22,334 nt of DNA from JBCCSZ01 sp039199225 (GCA_039199225.1 JBCCSZ010000105.1:1-22334), one strand, 5' to 3'; shown: positions 8,165-15,724, counted from the stretch's first letter. Translations and numbers: made by a program. Notes: generated by a model from the sequence alone, not told the origin.

Positions 8165-9151
8165 TCAGTTGACCAGTGTTTTGAGTGCCTTCAAGGCATT
8201 TTTACTCAGTAGCGATTCGCTTGCTTCCGCAATACAATCTTCCAAGCTTTGATCGGGCTTGATACATTGAATGGCTAAGCCGGCATTGCTCGTAACAACA
8301 TCAAATTGCGCCGGAGTACACTCATTATTGAGCACATTCATAAAAATTTTGGCAGCCTCCGGAACGGTGTCTCCGCCAAATAAATCTTCTTGCCGATAGC
8401 GCTTTTTTCCAATATCTTCGGGCGTCAATATTTGCTCGCCACGGTTGGTGCGCAGCTTAAAAGAGCCTGTCAACGATACTTCGTCGTAGCCATCCAAGGC
8501 ATAAACAATGGCAAATTGACGCTCAGTCTGTTGTAAAATGTATTCATAAATGCGCGATAAGCCAAGATTGAAAACGCCCAGGAGATTGTATTTTGGTTTG
8601 CATGGATTGACCAGTGGCCCAAGCATATTGAAGAAAGTCTTGACACGCAATTGTCGACGAATGGGCGCAACTGTTTTCATAGCTGGATGAAACAGTGGTG
8701 CGTGGAAAAAGCAGATATTGGCATCGTTCAATTGCTTTTTCAAAACTTCTCCATCACTTGTAAAAACGTAACCCAGCGATTCTAATACATTGGAAGAACC
8801 ACAGGCAGAGGAAACACCATAGTTGCCATGTTTTGTCACCTTGTAACCTGCTCCAGCGACGACAAAGGAAGATAGCGTAGAGATGTTAAAAGTGTTTTTG
8901 CCGTCTCCACCGGTACCAACAATGTCGATGGATTCGACACCTTCCATGTCCACTGGGCGGCACAGTTCGAGGAGCGCATCCCGGAACCCCAGCAGCTCAT
9001 CCACTGAAATGGAGCGCATCAGGTAAACCGTCACGAAGGCTGAGATTTGCGCTTCATTGTATTTATTATTGGCAATATTGACCAAGATTTCGCGGGCCTT
9101 ATCCCTCGATAATTTTTTGTGGTCAAATAAATGCGATAGTATTTCTTTCAT
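8165..9151 (-). CDS. trpD: anthranilate phosphoribosyltransferase
   Basis: 328 aa. It transfers phosphoribose from PRPP to anthranilate. The PRPP/Mg-binding glycine loop GTGGDGKNTFNIST is at 79-92 and KHGNYGVSSACGSSNVLE, part of the anthranilate and PRPP site, begins at 107. The small helical N-terminal domain (residues 1-65) and the alpha/beta domain match the family in order and length. It stands alone, with no fused glutamine amidotransferase domain, since TrpG is encoded separately 20 bp upstream. Confidence 0.97.
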   Translation of the reverse strand: MKEILSHLFDHKKLSRDKAREILVNIANNKYNEAQISAFVTVYLMRSISVDELLGFRDALLELCRPVDMEGVESIDIVGTGGDGKNTFNISTLSSFVVAGAGYKVTKHGNYGVSSACGSSNVLESLGYVFTSDGEVLKKQLNDANICFFHAPLFHPAMKTVAPIRRQLRVKTFFNMLGPLVNPCKPKYNLLGVFNLGLSRIYEYILQQTERQFAIVYALDGYDEVSLTGSFKLRTNRGEQILTPEDIGKKRYRQEDLFGGDTVPEAAKIFMNVLNNECTPAQFDVVTSNAGLAIQCIKPDQSLEDCIAEASESLLSKNALKALKTLVN

Positions 9152-9171
9152 CAGAAGTTGGTTTTTTGGTT

Positions 9172-9786
9172 TTATATAGCTTGACTTAGTTGGCGGCTTT
9201 CGGTTATCTGACGCGCCTCCCGCAAAAAGTTTTGGAGCATCTCTTTGCCGTATTCCGTCATAATACTTTCCGGATGAAATTGAACCCCTTTGACATGGTA
9301 TTCTTTGTGCCGCAAAGACATCACCGTATCTTCCGAATCAACCGAAGTGATCTGTAGAATTTCTGGAAAATCCAGGCGATCGACAACCCAGGAATGGTAG
9401 CGACCAACCGTAAAACTATCGGGTAATTCTTCGAACAGCGCCTCCTCCCTATCCGTCACGTGAATAGGAGTTGCAATGCCGTGATAGACGGTTTTGAGAT
9501 TGAGCAGTTTTCCTCCAAAAGCCTCTCCAATAGCTTGCTGACCCAAACAGACCCCAAAGATGGACTTCGTCGCGGCATAGCGCTGGATCAATTCCGGCAT
9601 AATGCCAGCCTCCGAAGGAATGCCGGGGCCGGGCGATAATACAATGACATCGTAGCGATCTACCTCGTCCAATGAAATGGCATCATTGCGAAAAACATCC
9701 ATCTGCTCGGTGCAAATCTCTTTCAGGTATTGAACCAGATTGTAGGTAAAAGAATCGTAATTATCTAAGACAAGAATCTTCATCAT
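9172..9786 (-). CDS. trpG: anthranilate synthase component II (glutamine amidotransferase)
   Basis: 204 aa. It releases ammonia from glutamine for TrpE. The class I amidotransferase triad is present: Cys80 in FGVCLGQQ, and His171 with Glu173 in QFHPES. The oxyanion segment SPGPG is at 51-55. In many Bacteroidota, TrpG also serves as PabA for folate synthesis; whether it does here cannot be seen, since no pabB is in the window. Two ATG codons are adjacent (9784-9786 and 9781-9783); the second starts the family-typical MKILVLDNYDSFTYN and may be the real start. It is 21 bp downstream of trpE. Confidence 0.96.
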   Translation of the reverse strand: MMKILVLDNYDSFTYNLVQYLKEICTEQMDVFRNDAISLDEVDRYDVIVLSPGPGIPSEAGIMPELIQRYAATKSIFGVCLGQQAIGEAFGGKLLNLKTVYHGIATPIHVTDREEALFEELPDSFTVGRYHSWVVDRLDFPEILQITSVDSEDTVMSLRHKEYHVKGVQFHPESIMTEYGKEMLQNFLREARQITESRQLSQAI

Positions 9787-9807
9787 TTTTAGTTTGTGGC
9801 TTGTTTG

Positions 9808-11241
9808 TCAAATAGTTTGTGCTTCAATCAAGGCTTTGGTCAGTGCGCCGAGTTTATTGTTGACTTCTTGCAACTCTTTTTCCTCGTCGCTGGCTGCTAC
9901 GATGCCCGCTCCAGCCTGGTAGTAAAGCGTATTCTTCCGACTCATAAAAGATCGGATAACAATCGCCTGATTCATCTCGCCGTTGAAGCCAACATACCCA
10001 ATGCCACCACCATAAAAGCTACGGTTTTGGTTTTCATAATGGTCGATCAACTCCATGGCCTTGTACTTAGGTGCACCCGATAAGGTCCCCGCCGGAAAGG
10101 TATCTCCAAATACCCGAATGGCGTTGGCATCATCATCCAATATCCCTTCGACCTTGGAGACCAAGTGAATGACATGACTGAAAAATTGGATGTCTTTCAA
10201 CTCCTTGACCTGCACAGACTGAGCATGCCGACCAAGGTCGTTGCGCGCCAAATCTACCAGCATGATGTGCTCGGCATTTTCCTTGGGATCGCGCGCCAAC
10301 TCCTGTGCCTTTTGACGATCTTCCTCATCATCCCCCGTACGCCGATAAGTTCCAGCAATCGGATTGACACTGGCAATATTGCCCTTGATAACCATTTGAG
10401 CTTCCGGAGAAGAACCAAATATTTTATAGCTACCATAATCGAAGTAAAATAAATAGGGCGAGGGATTGATGGACCGCAATAGGCGATAAACCTGAAAATC
10501 ATCGCCTTTGAAGCGACGGGAAAACTGGCGAGAAAAAACAATTTGGAAAACGTCTCCAAGAAAGCAGTGTTCTTTTCCCTTGCGAACCAACTCCTTGAAC
10601 TCCTCATCAGTCAAGTTGCTTTCTTCCTCCCCTTCCAATTGGAAATTGTAGGTGCCAAAAGCAGGACTTGTAATGAGTGTGTGGATGCGCTCAATGCCCG
10701 ACGCCTGCTCACCGTGTAAGTTTTCAACAATGAACAACTCGTCCTTGAAATGATTGATGGCAATAACGTATCGGTAGAGGTGGTAATTGATATCCGGTAA
10801 ATCTGTTTTGCGCTTGGCAACATCGAAGCGAAGGGTATCAAAATACTGATAAGCATCGAAAGAAGTATGACCAAAAAAACCGTTCACTCCCTTGTAGTCT
10901 TCATTTTCAGCTACTTGAAACTGCTGAATGAAATCCTGGAAAAGTTCAGGTACATTCAGTGCGTTGGTGGTGGTCTCCGTCACCTTTTCACCGTCGGGAT
11001 ACCATCGACTGATTTGAAAGTTGCGGACTTGAAAGCCGGCGATGGGTTCTACGCCGATGAACGAAAAGCAATTTTCTTTGCTTCGGAAGTCTGTACTTTC
11101 CAAGAGTACCGAGCTGGCAAATTGATCCCTCAACTTGAGGTAGATGCTAACCGGGGTAATGGTGTCGGCCAAAATGCGACGGACATTCACCTTGAGCTGG
11201 TACTTTTGTTGGTAAGAGGTGGCAGTCGATGCTGATTCCAT
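9808..11241 (-). CDS. trpE: anthranilate synthase component I
   Basis: 477 aa. It converts chorismate and ammonia to anthranilate, the committed step of tryptophan synthesis. The N-terminal regulatory domain has the LLES motif (46-49, in SSVLLESTDF) that in other TrpE proteins forms the tryptophan feedback site, so end-product inhibition is expected as well as attenuation. The chorismate-binding domain runs from about 215 to the end, with FGSSPEAQM, NPIAGTYRRT, ENAEHIMLVDLARNDLGR and the late YYQAGAGIVAASDEEKE, all characteristic. It is the first structural gene of the eight-gene operon; its ATG lies 64 nt after the attenuator hairpin. Confidence 0.97.
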   Translation of the reverse strand: MESASTATSYQQKYQLKVNVRRILADTITPVSIYLKLRDQFASSVLLESTDFRSKENCFSFIGVEPIAGFQVRNFQISRWYPDGEKVTETTTNALNVPELFQDFIQQFQVAENEDYKGVNGFFGHTSFDAYQYFDTLRFDVAKRKTDLPDINYHLYRYVIAINHFKDELFIVENLHGEQASGIERIHTLITSPAFGTYNFQLEGEEESNLTDEEFKELVRKGKEHCFLGDVFQIVFSRQFSRRFKGDDFQVYRLLRSINPSPYLFYFDYGSYKIFGSSPEAQMVIKGNIASVNPIAGTYRRTGDDEEDRQKAQELARDPKENAEHIMLVDLARNDLGRHAQSVQVKELKDIQFFSHVIHLVSKVEGILDDDANAIRVFGDTFPAGTLSGAPKYKAMELIDHYENQNRSFYGGGIGYVGFNGEMNQAIVIRSFMSRKNTLYYQAGAGIVAASDEEKELQEVNNKLGALTKALIEAQTI

Positions 11242-11305
11242 GAGTCAAATTTTCTTTTTATTGAATCCTGAATTTGATTTTTCGCTGATCAAGTATCCTT
11301 AAACG

Positions 11306-11341
11306 ACCAACGGCTTGTCGAGTGATCGACAAGCCGTTGGT
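11306..11341 (-). terminator. trp attenuator terminator hairpin
   Basis: A perfect 15-bp inverted repeat (11307-11321 with 11326-11340), extended to 16 bp by A/T at the base, closes on a 4-base loop. On the minus strand it begins CCAACGGCTTG and ends CAAGCCGTTGG, followed by TCGTTTAAGG. The stem is very stable, but the U-tract is broken by CG, so intrinsic termination may be only partial. It lies 40 nt after the leader stop codon and 64 nt before trpE. On the plus strand it is followed by TTTTT, yet no plus-strand gene reads into it. Confidence 0.75.
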
Positions 11342-11406
11342 TTTTATGTATCCTAGATACACGGGGTTGGCTCATGCAACTCACTCAATTGAATTAGTTG
11401 AATGCC
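11329..11406 (-). promoter_or_regulatory. trp attenuator: alternative leader RNA helices
   Basis: Two competing pairings can be drawn in the leader RNA. Helix 1:2 pairs GGC (11406-11404) with GCC (11371-11369), AU (11403-11402) with AU (11375-11374), and CAACU (11400-11396) with AGUUG (11381-11377); its 5' side starts inside the last Trp codon and its loop holds the leader stop region. Helix 2:3 pairs AUGAGCC (11375-11369) with GGCUUGU (11335-11329), seven pairs with two G-U, which takes part of the terminator 5' arm. Segment 2 is shared, so the two exclude each other. A third hairpin (UGUAUC/GAUACA, 11347-11361, loop UAG) sits in the loop of helix 2:3. Ribosome stalling at the Trp codons would free segment 2 and block the terminator. 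Drawn by eye; folding energies were not calculated. Confidence 0.65.
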
Positions 11407-11443
11407 ACCACCAAGTATTTGAAGTTTTTAGTATTAGTTCCAT
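11381..11443 (-). CDS. trpL: trp leader peptide with three tandem Trp codons
   Basis: 20 codons plus TGA: MELILKTSNT, then WWW (11405-11413), then HSTNSIE. Three successive TGG codons in a short open frame just upstream of trpE are the hallmark of a ribosome-stalling leader peptide; Trp is normally the rarest residue. The frame begins 17 bases after the candidate -7 box, so the 5' untranslated stretch would be only about 10-12 nt. AGG directly abuts the ATG and no well-spaced Shine-Dalgarno is present, which is usual for this phylum. It stops 40 nt before the terminator hairpin. Too short for standard gene callers. The symbol is used by analogy with enteric trpL; the sequence is not homologous. 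Confidence 0.85.
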   Translation of the reverse strand: MELILKTSNTWWWHSTNSIE

Positions 11444-11459
11444 CCTATGAACGTTGCGT

Positions 11460-11491
11460 CAAATATAATGGCAAACGAAGGAATAATGCAA
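11460..11491 (-). promoter_or_regulatory. trp operon promoter (Bacteroidota type)
   Basis: On the minus strand TTG (11489-11491) and TATATTTG (11460-11467) are separated by 21 nt, matching the Bacteroidota sigma consensus TTTG-N19-21-TAnnTTTG. Transcription would begin near 11453-11456, just before the leader ATG at 11443. The position immediately upstream of the leader frame supports both calls. Confidence 0.65.
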
Positions 11492-11494
11492 GAG

Positions 11495-11527
11495 CTGGGC
11501 CAACATTTATGGGTCATATGTGGCCAG
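11495..11527 (-). terminator. possible weak terminator of the small secreted-protein gene
   Basis: On the minus strand CTGGCCACAT (11527-11518) pairs imperfectly with ATGTTGGCCCAG (11506-11495), with two single-base bulges, 14 nt after the TAG of the upstream gene. The bases that follow (CTCTTGCATTATT) are only moderately U-rich. It may insulate the trp promoter from read-through; the evidence is the hairpin alone. Confidence 0.3.
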
Positions 11528-11540
11528 AAGAAGCAATTCT

Positions 11541-11867
11541 CTATTTTTTTTCTGCACATCGCGCCTCCGAACCTTCAACTATTTGCTGGCAAACTTCCAC
11601 GACTGTATCGCCTTTTCCATTGGTCAAACTCAGGCAGTATTCACCAACTGGCAGAAAACCATTTTCGAATTCCTGCCCTCCTTTCGAAATAATCAGCTCA
11701 GCGGGAAAGACAAAATCTGGTTGGTAATCGATCGCTACTTCAAAGTAACCATTCGATGCCTCCGGACAGGCCATTTCGACGGATGTGACCTTAAGGCTGG
11801 TTGTATTTATGGGCGCGGTAGTATGGATGGAGAAGACCCACGCAAGTAGGATAATGAATGACTTCAT
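11541..11867 (-). CDS. small secreted protein, possible single SprB-type Ig-like repeat
   Basis: 108 aa from the chosen ATG; an in-frame ATG at 11918 would add 17 residues before the signal sequence and is less likely. MKSFIILLAWVFSIHTTA is a signal peptide. The mature part has SVEMACPEASNGYFEV, then GGQEFENGFLPVGEYCLSLTNGKGDTVVEVCQ. This order (Cys-Pro then small polar residues, a GG turn, LPxGEYxLxLTNxxGDT) resembles one copy of the Ig-like repeats of Bacteroidota gliding adhesins and T9SS cargo, but there is only one copy and no C-terminal sorting domain. Function unknown. It lies 96 bp downstream of holA and may be the last gene of that transcription unit. Confidence 0.6.
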   Translation of the reverse strand: MKSFIILLAWVFSIHTTAPINTTSLKVTSVEMACPEASNGYFEVAIDYQPDFVFPAELIISKGGQEFENGFLPVGEYCLSLTNGKGDTVVEVCQQIVEGSEARCAEKK

Positions 11868-11963
11868 TGCAAAGAGTTGAGTTGGTAAATGTCGGTGAGG
11901 TTTGTAGAAAAGCGTCAACTCAAGATTTGCAAATATTGATCCAAAGGAAATTTCAGGTATGCT

Positions 11964-12989
11964 TCATCGCATGTTGACTTCCACGCTAGGATGCAAAATG
12001 CGGTAGACCATTTCCCGGAGTAACTCGCCACCGCTGGCACTGTCGTTGTCTACGCCCTTAGAACGCAAATCGTAAGTCTTCAGCAGCTCAATGACTTTTT
12101 CTACCCTGGGCAGGTTGTAGTGCCGTTGAGCAGCCTTGTATTCCCGCAGGAAATATTCAGAACGCAAGCCAAGCGCCTTGACGACCTCTGAATCGGGTGA
12201 GTTGCGCAGGTAATGAAGCATATAAATTTTACTGAAGTAGTTGTACAAAGCGCCGACGACCATCACCAAGGGGTGCTTCTTAGGGTTGGCAATGAAGTTG
12301 TTGACAATGCGATTGGCTTTCAGCACATCTCGCAGCCCAAGTGCTTTTTGGAGTTCAAAGACGTTGTACTCTTTGCTGATGCCGATGTTGTCTTGTACTT
12401 CCTTGACCGATACAATCGTTCCGGGACTAAGATTCAAAGCCAATTTATCTAGCTCATTGGCAATCTTCGATAGGTCGGTCCCCAAGTACTCTGCCACCAA
12501 GGCGCCAGCATCCTCTCGAATACTCAACTTTTTGCTTCTCAGGTAGTTAGCGATCCAGTCCGGCACCTGATTGTCGTACAGCTTTTTCGACTCAAACATC
12601 AGGGCCTTATCCTTAAGTACTTTGGCAAACTTGGTTCGTTTATCGAAGCGTTTGTACTTATAGCAGATGACCAAGATGGTCGTTGGAACTGGTTTTTCGA
12701 TGTAGGGTAAAAGGTCGGCCAAGCTGCGCATATCCTGAGCTTCCTTGAGCAGTACCACTTGATAGGGCGCCATCATCGGGTAGCGACAAGCCGTATCGAT
12801 CAGCGTTTTGGCTTCTGTGTCTTTGCCGTAAAAGACCATCTGGTTGAAAGAACGCTCCGCTTCCGACAGGACGTGGTCCTCAATGTATTTTGAGATGAGG
12901 TCAATGTAATGGGCCTCATTTCCATAGAGAAAATAAACCGGCTTGTACTGCTTGGCCTTTAGGCTTTTGATGATGTCTTGATGCGTCAA
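11964..12989 (-). CDS. holA: DNA polymerase III subunit delta
   Basis: 341 aa. Delta is the subunit of the clamp loader that opens the beta sliding clamp. The N-terminus MTHQDIIKSLKAKQYKPVYFLYGNEAHY is typical of Bacteroidota HolA (PVYFLYGxExY), followed by the AAA+-like fold with FNQMVFYGKD and YPMMAPYQVVLLKEAQ. The middle helical domain has LSKIANELDKL, as in the family, and the C-terminal collar domain runs from about 210. Delta lacks a functional Walker A, consistent with what is seen. Length is normal. It follows the GH13 gene by only 25 bp, so the two may be co-transcribed although unrelated in function. Confidence 0.92.
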   Translation of the reverse strand: MTHQDIIKSLKAKQYKPVYFLYGNEAHYIDLISKYIEDHVLSEAERSFNQMVFYGKDTEAKTLIDTACRYPMMAPYQVVLLKEAQDMRSLADLLPYIEKPVPTTILVICYKYKRFDKRTKFAKVLKDKALMFESKKLYDNQVPDWIANYLRSKKLSIREDAGALVAEYLGTDLSKIANELDKLALNLSPGTIVSVKEVQDNIGISKEYNVFELQKALGLRDVLKANRIVNNFIANPKKHPLVMVVGALYNYFSKIYMLHYLRNSPDSEVVKALGLRSEYFLREYKAAQRHYNLPRVEKVIELLKTYDLRSKGVDNDSASGGELLREMVYRILHPSVEVNMR

Positions 12990-13014
12990 CAGAACAGATT
13001 AGGAGGTTATTGTT

Positions 13015-15036
13015 TTATTGCAGTTCCAATACCAGGGTGCTGTTTCGATCAATGGCAATGGAGTCGATACGCGATAACTGCTGTTTGCTCACGACATTCA
13101 TGGCTTTGGTGGCGGTTCCCATCCGCTCGCGATAACGCTCGGTAGACACCATACGCGTTTGATCACTCGAGTTGGTCATAACCATTACCGTCTTTTGATC
13201 GTCGTATCGGAAATAAACGTAGATGTTGTCCATTGGTACGAATTGCATCAGCTGGCCCCTGTGCAAGGCTGGCGTAGCAGCTCGGTACTTCAGCAAAGAA
13301 CGAACGTATTCGAAAGCTTCCTGCTCCTGGGCCGTTCTTCCCAAAGGGTTGAATTTATTGAGGCTATCGAGTGACCATCCACCTGGAAAATCCCGGCGGC
13401 CGCCTTCTCCGAAGGCTCCTCCAACACCCGTTATTAATATCTCCGTACCGTAATACATACAAGGAATACCTCGCATCGTCAACAGCAGTGCCATCCCACT
13501 TTTGAATCGATTTAAGTCTCCTCTCACTTCTGAAAACAGCCTATTCAAGTCGTGATTATCCAGAAAGAGAATGTTTCGGTATGGATCTTCATAGACGAAA
13601 TCCTTGGCAAGAGTGTAGTAAATCTTGGTGATGCCATCGGTCCACCCTTGCGGTCTGGACAAAGCATCCATGATGGCATATTGCATCTGATAGTCGGTCA
13701 CCGCTGGTAGGTGGGTATTGGCTCCACCTTTGCGCATTCGATTGTTTTGTGTAAAAAAGGATTGCACGGTCAGGCCATGTACCCAGGTTTCTCCGAAAAA
13801 AGTCAGCGATGGGTATTCCTCCTGCATGCTTTTGCCCCAAAAAGAAGTGAAATCCGGATCGGGATAGGCATAAGTATCGATTCGGAAGGCATTGTGTCCT
13901 GAGTACTCTGTCCACCAGATATTATTTTGCAACAAGTAGCGGGCAACGTGTGGATTTTTCTGGTTGAGGTCCGGCATGTGGGTATCAAACCAACCGTTGG
14001 TCATCGTCTCGCGATCGCTGGCAGCTACGTAGGGGTCCATCAAAGTAGTTGCACGATAAGTTGTCTTGGTAAAAGAATCAAATTGATGAATCCAATCCTC
14101 AGTAGGTAAATCCCGAATCATCCAGTGCTGGTCACCGACATGATTGTGAATAATGTCCATCACAACTTTCATGTCTCGTTTGTGGCATTCTTCCACCAAT
14201 TCGATGTATTTCTCATTGTTGCCAAAGCGAGCATCGACCTCATAGTGGTCCGTTACTGCATAGCCGTGGTAAGAGTCGTAAGCTTGATCGTTTTCCAGGA
14301 TTGGATTAAGCCACAAGGCTGTAACACCCAAATCTTTTAGATAGTCCAAGCGATCGATGACCCCCTGTAAGTCACCGCCATGTCGAAAGACAAAGTTTTT
14401 CCGGTCGACACCTGTTTGCCGCATCCCTTCGATGCTGTCGTTGTCTTCATCTCCGTTGGCAAAGCGGTCGGGCATGATCAGATAGATACAATCGGCATTG
14501 GTCAGCCCTTTGATGCGCTTTTCCCCAGTCTTACGCTCCTTCAGCTCGTAATCATAGGCCCGAACGTCGTCTCCTTTTGTCAGCACAATTTTGAAAGGGC
14601 CAGCAAGGGCATCGGGGGATATTTCCAGACTGATGAAGAGATAATTGGGGTTTTCGACACTTTCGACACCCGTCACTGTCACCCCTTTATGCCGGGTGGA
14701 GACTCGGTAGCCTTTTATAAGTCGATCGTAGATGATCAGCTCAAAACGAGGGTTTTTCATACCTACCCACCAAAAGGGCGGCACCATCCGCATCTTATCA
14801 AAAGACTGGCCATCTGGGATAATCCGCTTGGGGACGGACTCGGTCACACCTTCCGGAAAGCGCTGAAAATCAGGCTGTTCTGCATGAGGAACTTCGATAG
14901 TATCTTCAACCACCTCTGGCACAACAACTTCAGGAACAACAGCGGTAGGTTCTATTTTTGGGCTACAGGCAGAAAAGCACGCAAGGCTAAGCCAAACAAT
15001 AGCGACGATATTCAATAGGAGGTTAAAATTCCGCAT
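13015..15036 (-). CDS. GH13 alpha-amylase family lipoprotein (cyclomaltodextrinase/neopullulanase-like)
   Basis: 673 aa from the chosen ATG; an in-frame ATG at 15072 lies in a terminator stem and would put 12 residues before the signal, so 15036 is preferred. MRNFNLLLNIVAIVWLSLACFSAC is a lipoprotein signal with Cys24 the likely lipidation site, then a Pro/Val/Glu-rich linker. An N-terminal beta-sandwich (about 75-170, VPPFWWVGMKNPRFELIIYD) resembles the cyclomaltodextrinase N-domain. The barrel holds region I DIIHNH, the nucleophile Asp387 in FRIDTYAYPD, the acid/base Glu416 in FFGETWV and Asp496 in FLDNHD; a C-terminal domain follows. The enzyme should hydrolyse alpha-glucans or maltodextrins at the periplasm or cell surface, like SusA. 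No susC/susD partner is in the window. Confidence 0.92.
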   Translation of the reverse strand: MRNFNLLLNIVAIVWLSLACFSACSPKIEPTAVVPEVVVPEVVEDTIEVPHAEQPDFQRFPEGVTESVPKRIIPDGQSFDKMRMVPPFWWVGMKNPRFELIIYDRLIKGYRVSTRHKGVTVTGVESVENPNYLFISLEISPDALAGPFKIVLTKGDDVRAYDYELKERKTGEKRIKGLTNADCIYLIMPDRFANGDEDNDSIEGMRQTGVDRKNFVFRHGGDLQGVIDRLDYLKDLGVTALWLNPILENDQAYDSYHGYAVTDHYEVDARFGNNEKYIELVEECHKRDMKVVMDIIHNHVGDQHWMIRDLPTEDWIHQFDSFTKTTYRATTLMDPYVAASDRETMTNGWFDTHMPDLNQKNPHVARYLLQNNIWWTEYSGHNAFRIDTYAYPDPDFTSFWGKSMQEEYPSLTFFGETWVHGLTVQSFFTQNNRMRKGGANTHLPAVTDYQMQYAIMDALSRPQGWTDGITKIYYTLAKDFVYEDPYRNILFLDNHDLNRLFSEVRGDLNRFKSGMALLLTMRGIPCMYYGTEILITGVGGAFGEGGRRDFPGGWSLDSLNKFNPLGRTAQEQEAFEYVRSLLKYRAATPALHRGQLMQFVPMDNIYVYFRYDDQKTVMVMTNSSDQTRMVSTERYRERMGTATKAMNVVSKQQLSRIDSIAIDRNSTLVLELQ

Positions 15037-15058
15037 GTGATAGTCTGGATTAAACGAC

Positions 15059-15100
15059 AAAAAAAATCTCATTCAAATGTAGCAATTTGAATGAGATTTT
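15059..15100 (-). terminator. strong rho-independent terminator after the small lipoprotein gene
   Basis: A 15-bp perfect stem (15063-15077 with 15086-15100), one more T/A pair inside, closes on a 6-base loop and on the minus strand is followed by an unbroken run of T ending at 15059. It starts about 20 bp after the stop of the small lipoprotein gene and ends about 22 bp before the GH13 start. Confidence 0.9.
15074..15081 (-). promoter_or_regulatory. -7 box nested in the terminator, candidate GH13 promoter
   Basis: The minus strand reads TACATTTG, a full TAnnTTTG match, within the loop and 3' arm of the terminator hairpin, 37 nt before the GH13 ATG. No TTTG/TTG was found 19-21 nt upstream. 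Since the terminator separates this gene from the one before, a promoter for GH13 has to lie in or near this short gap. Confidence 0.35.
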
Positions 15101-15120
15101 ACCTCCTATTTGGCAATTGA

Positions 15121-15645
15121 TTACTTTCCAACGGGCTTAGAAGGTCGTTCTGGGACACGCTTCAATTGAATCTGATCGCCAGAATTATTGACTTTTGCGT
15201 TACCGACCCAGATCATCACATCGACCCCATGCATGGTTTTCCAGTCCATGTCGGTATCCTTTTCTTCCGTAAAATCCAGATTTAGGATTTTATCTTCTGC
15301 CACGAAGCTGTAGCGGCCCGTATTGGTCTGGTCGGTGTATTTGCCATAGGTGAAGGTTCCGTCTCCCTCAAATTGAATCCATCGACCTTCGTAATAATTT
15401 TGGCGAGCGATGTCCCGGCAGACGGGCTTGGCATAAGACCACAGGCCAATAAAAGGTGCAATGTCACTGGCTTTGATGTGGGTCGGAGAAACATCGACAG
15501 TGGCACCATTGCCAGCAGATTCGACTGGCGAGGTCTCAGTGGGTGGAGTCTCTGTTTTTCCGCTGTTACCAGCTTGATCGTCCTGGCAAGCGGCTAATAA
15601 GCAGAGCGACAAAAGGAGTGTGCTACAAAAGAGTATATTTTTCAT
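15121..15645 (-). CDS. small lipoprotein, lipocalin-like C-terminal domain
   Basis: 174 aa. MKNILFCSTLLLSLCLLAAC is a lipoprotein signal (lipobox LAAC, Cys20). A Pro/Thr/Ser/Glu linker (about 25-55) follows, then a domain with IGLWSYAKPVCR, GRWIQFEGDGTFTYGKYTD and GRYSFVAEDKILNLDF. The pattern of a G-x-W start and strands with FEGDGTFTYG and GRY resembles small lipocalin-like domains of Bacteroidota. No ligand or function can be named. It has its own promoter (TTTG-N21-TAAATTTG upstream) and a strong terminator after it, so it is a single-gene unit. It is divergent from tilS with 79 bp between the starts. Confidence 0.75.
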   Translation of the reverse strand: MKNILFCSTLLLSLCLLAACQDDQAGNSGKTETPPTETSPVESAGNGATVDVSPTHIKASDIAPFIGLWSYAKPVCRDIARQNYYEGRWIQFEGDGTFTYGKYTDQTNTGRYSFVAEDKILNLDFTEEKDTDMDWKTMHGVDVMIWVGNAKVNNSGDQIQLKRVPERPSKPVGK

Positions 15646-15671
15646 ATCAATCGATTTTGTGAAAGAAGTTG

Positions 15672-15704
15672 CAAATTTAGGCCCAAATTGACCAATGATC
15701 CAAA
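15672..15704 (-). promoter_or_regulatory. promoter of the small lipoprotein gene
   Basis: On the minus strand TTTG (15701-15704) is followed after 21 nt by TAAATTTG (15672-15679), a full match to both Bacteroidota promoter elements with the same spacing as the trp promoter. The ATG lies 26 nt downstream of the -7 box. Confidence 0.65.
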
Positions 15705-15724
15705 AGAAAGGCGTTTAAAAGATT

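Noticed and set aside
11306..11345. The same hairpin read as a plus-strand terminator, since TTTTT follows it in that direction
   Set aside because: No plus-strand gene lies anywhere within several kb upstream, while the minus-strand reading places it precisely between the leader peptide and trpE.
11287..11375. A second ATG in the trp leader opening a 28-codon frame through the hairpin, with one Trp codon
   Set aside because: It overlaps the helix 2 segment, has only one Trp codon, and its translation would melt the terminator in all conditions. The WWW frame explains the region better.
11925..11934. Perfect 10-bp palindrome ATTTGCAAAT between holA and the small secreted-protein gene
   Set aside because: Short, AT-rich and without a promoter match at the expected spacing; could easily be chance.
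14380..15018. A 212-codon open frame on the plus strand
   Set aside because: It lies antisense within the GH13 gene, whose catalytic residues and domains are complete; the frame has no recognisable motif or signal.
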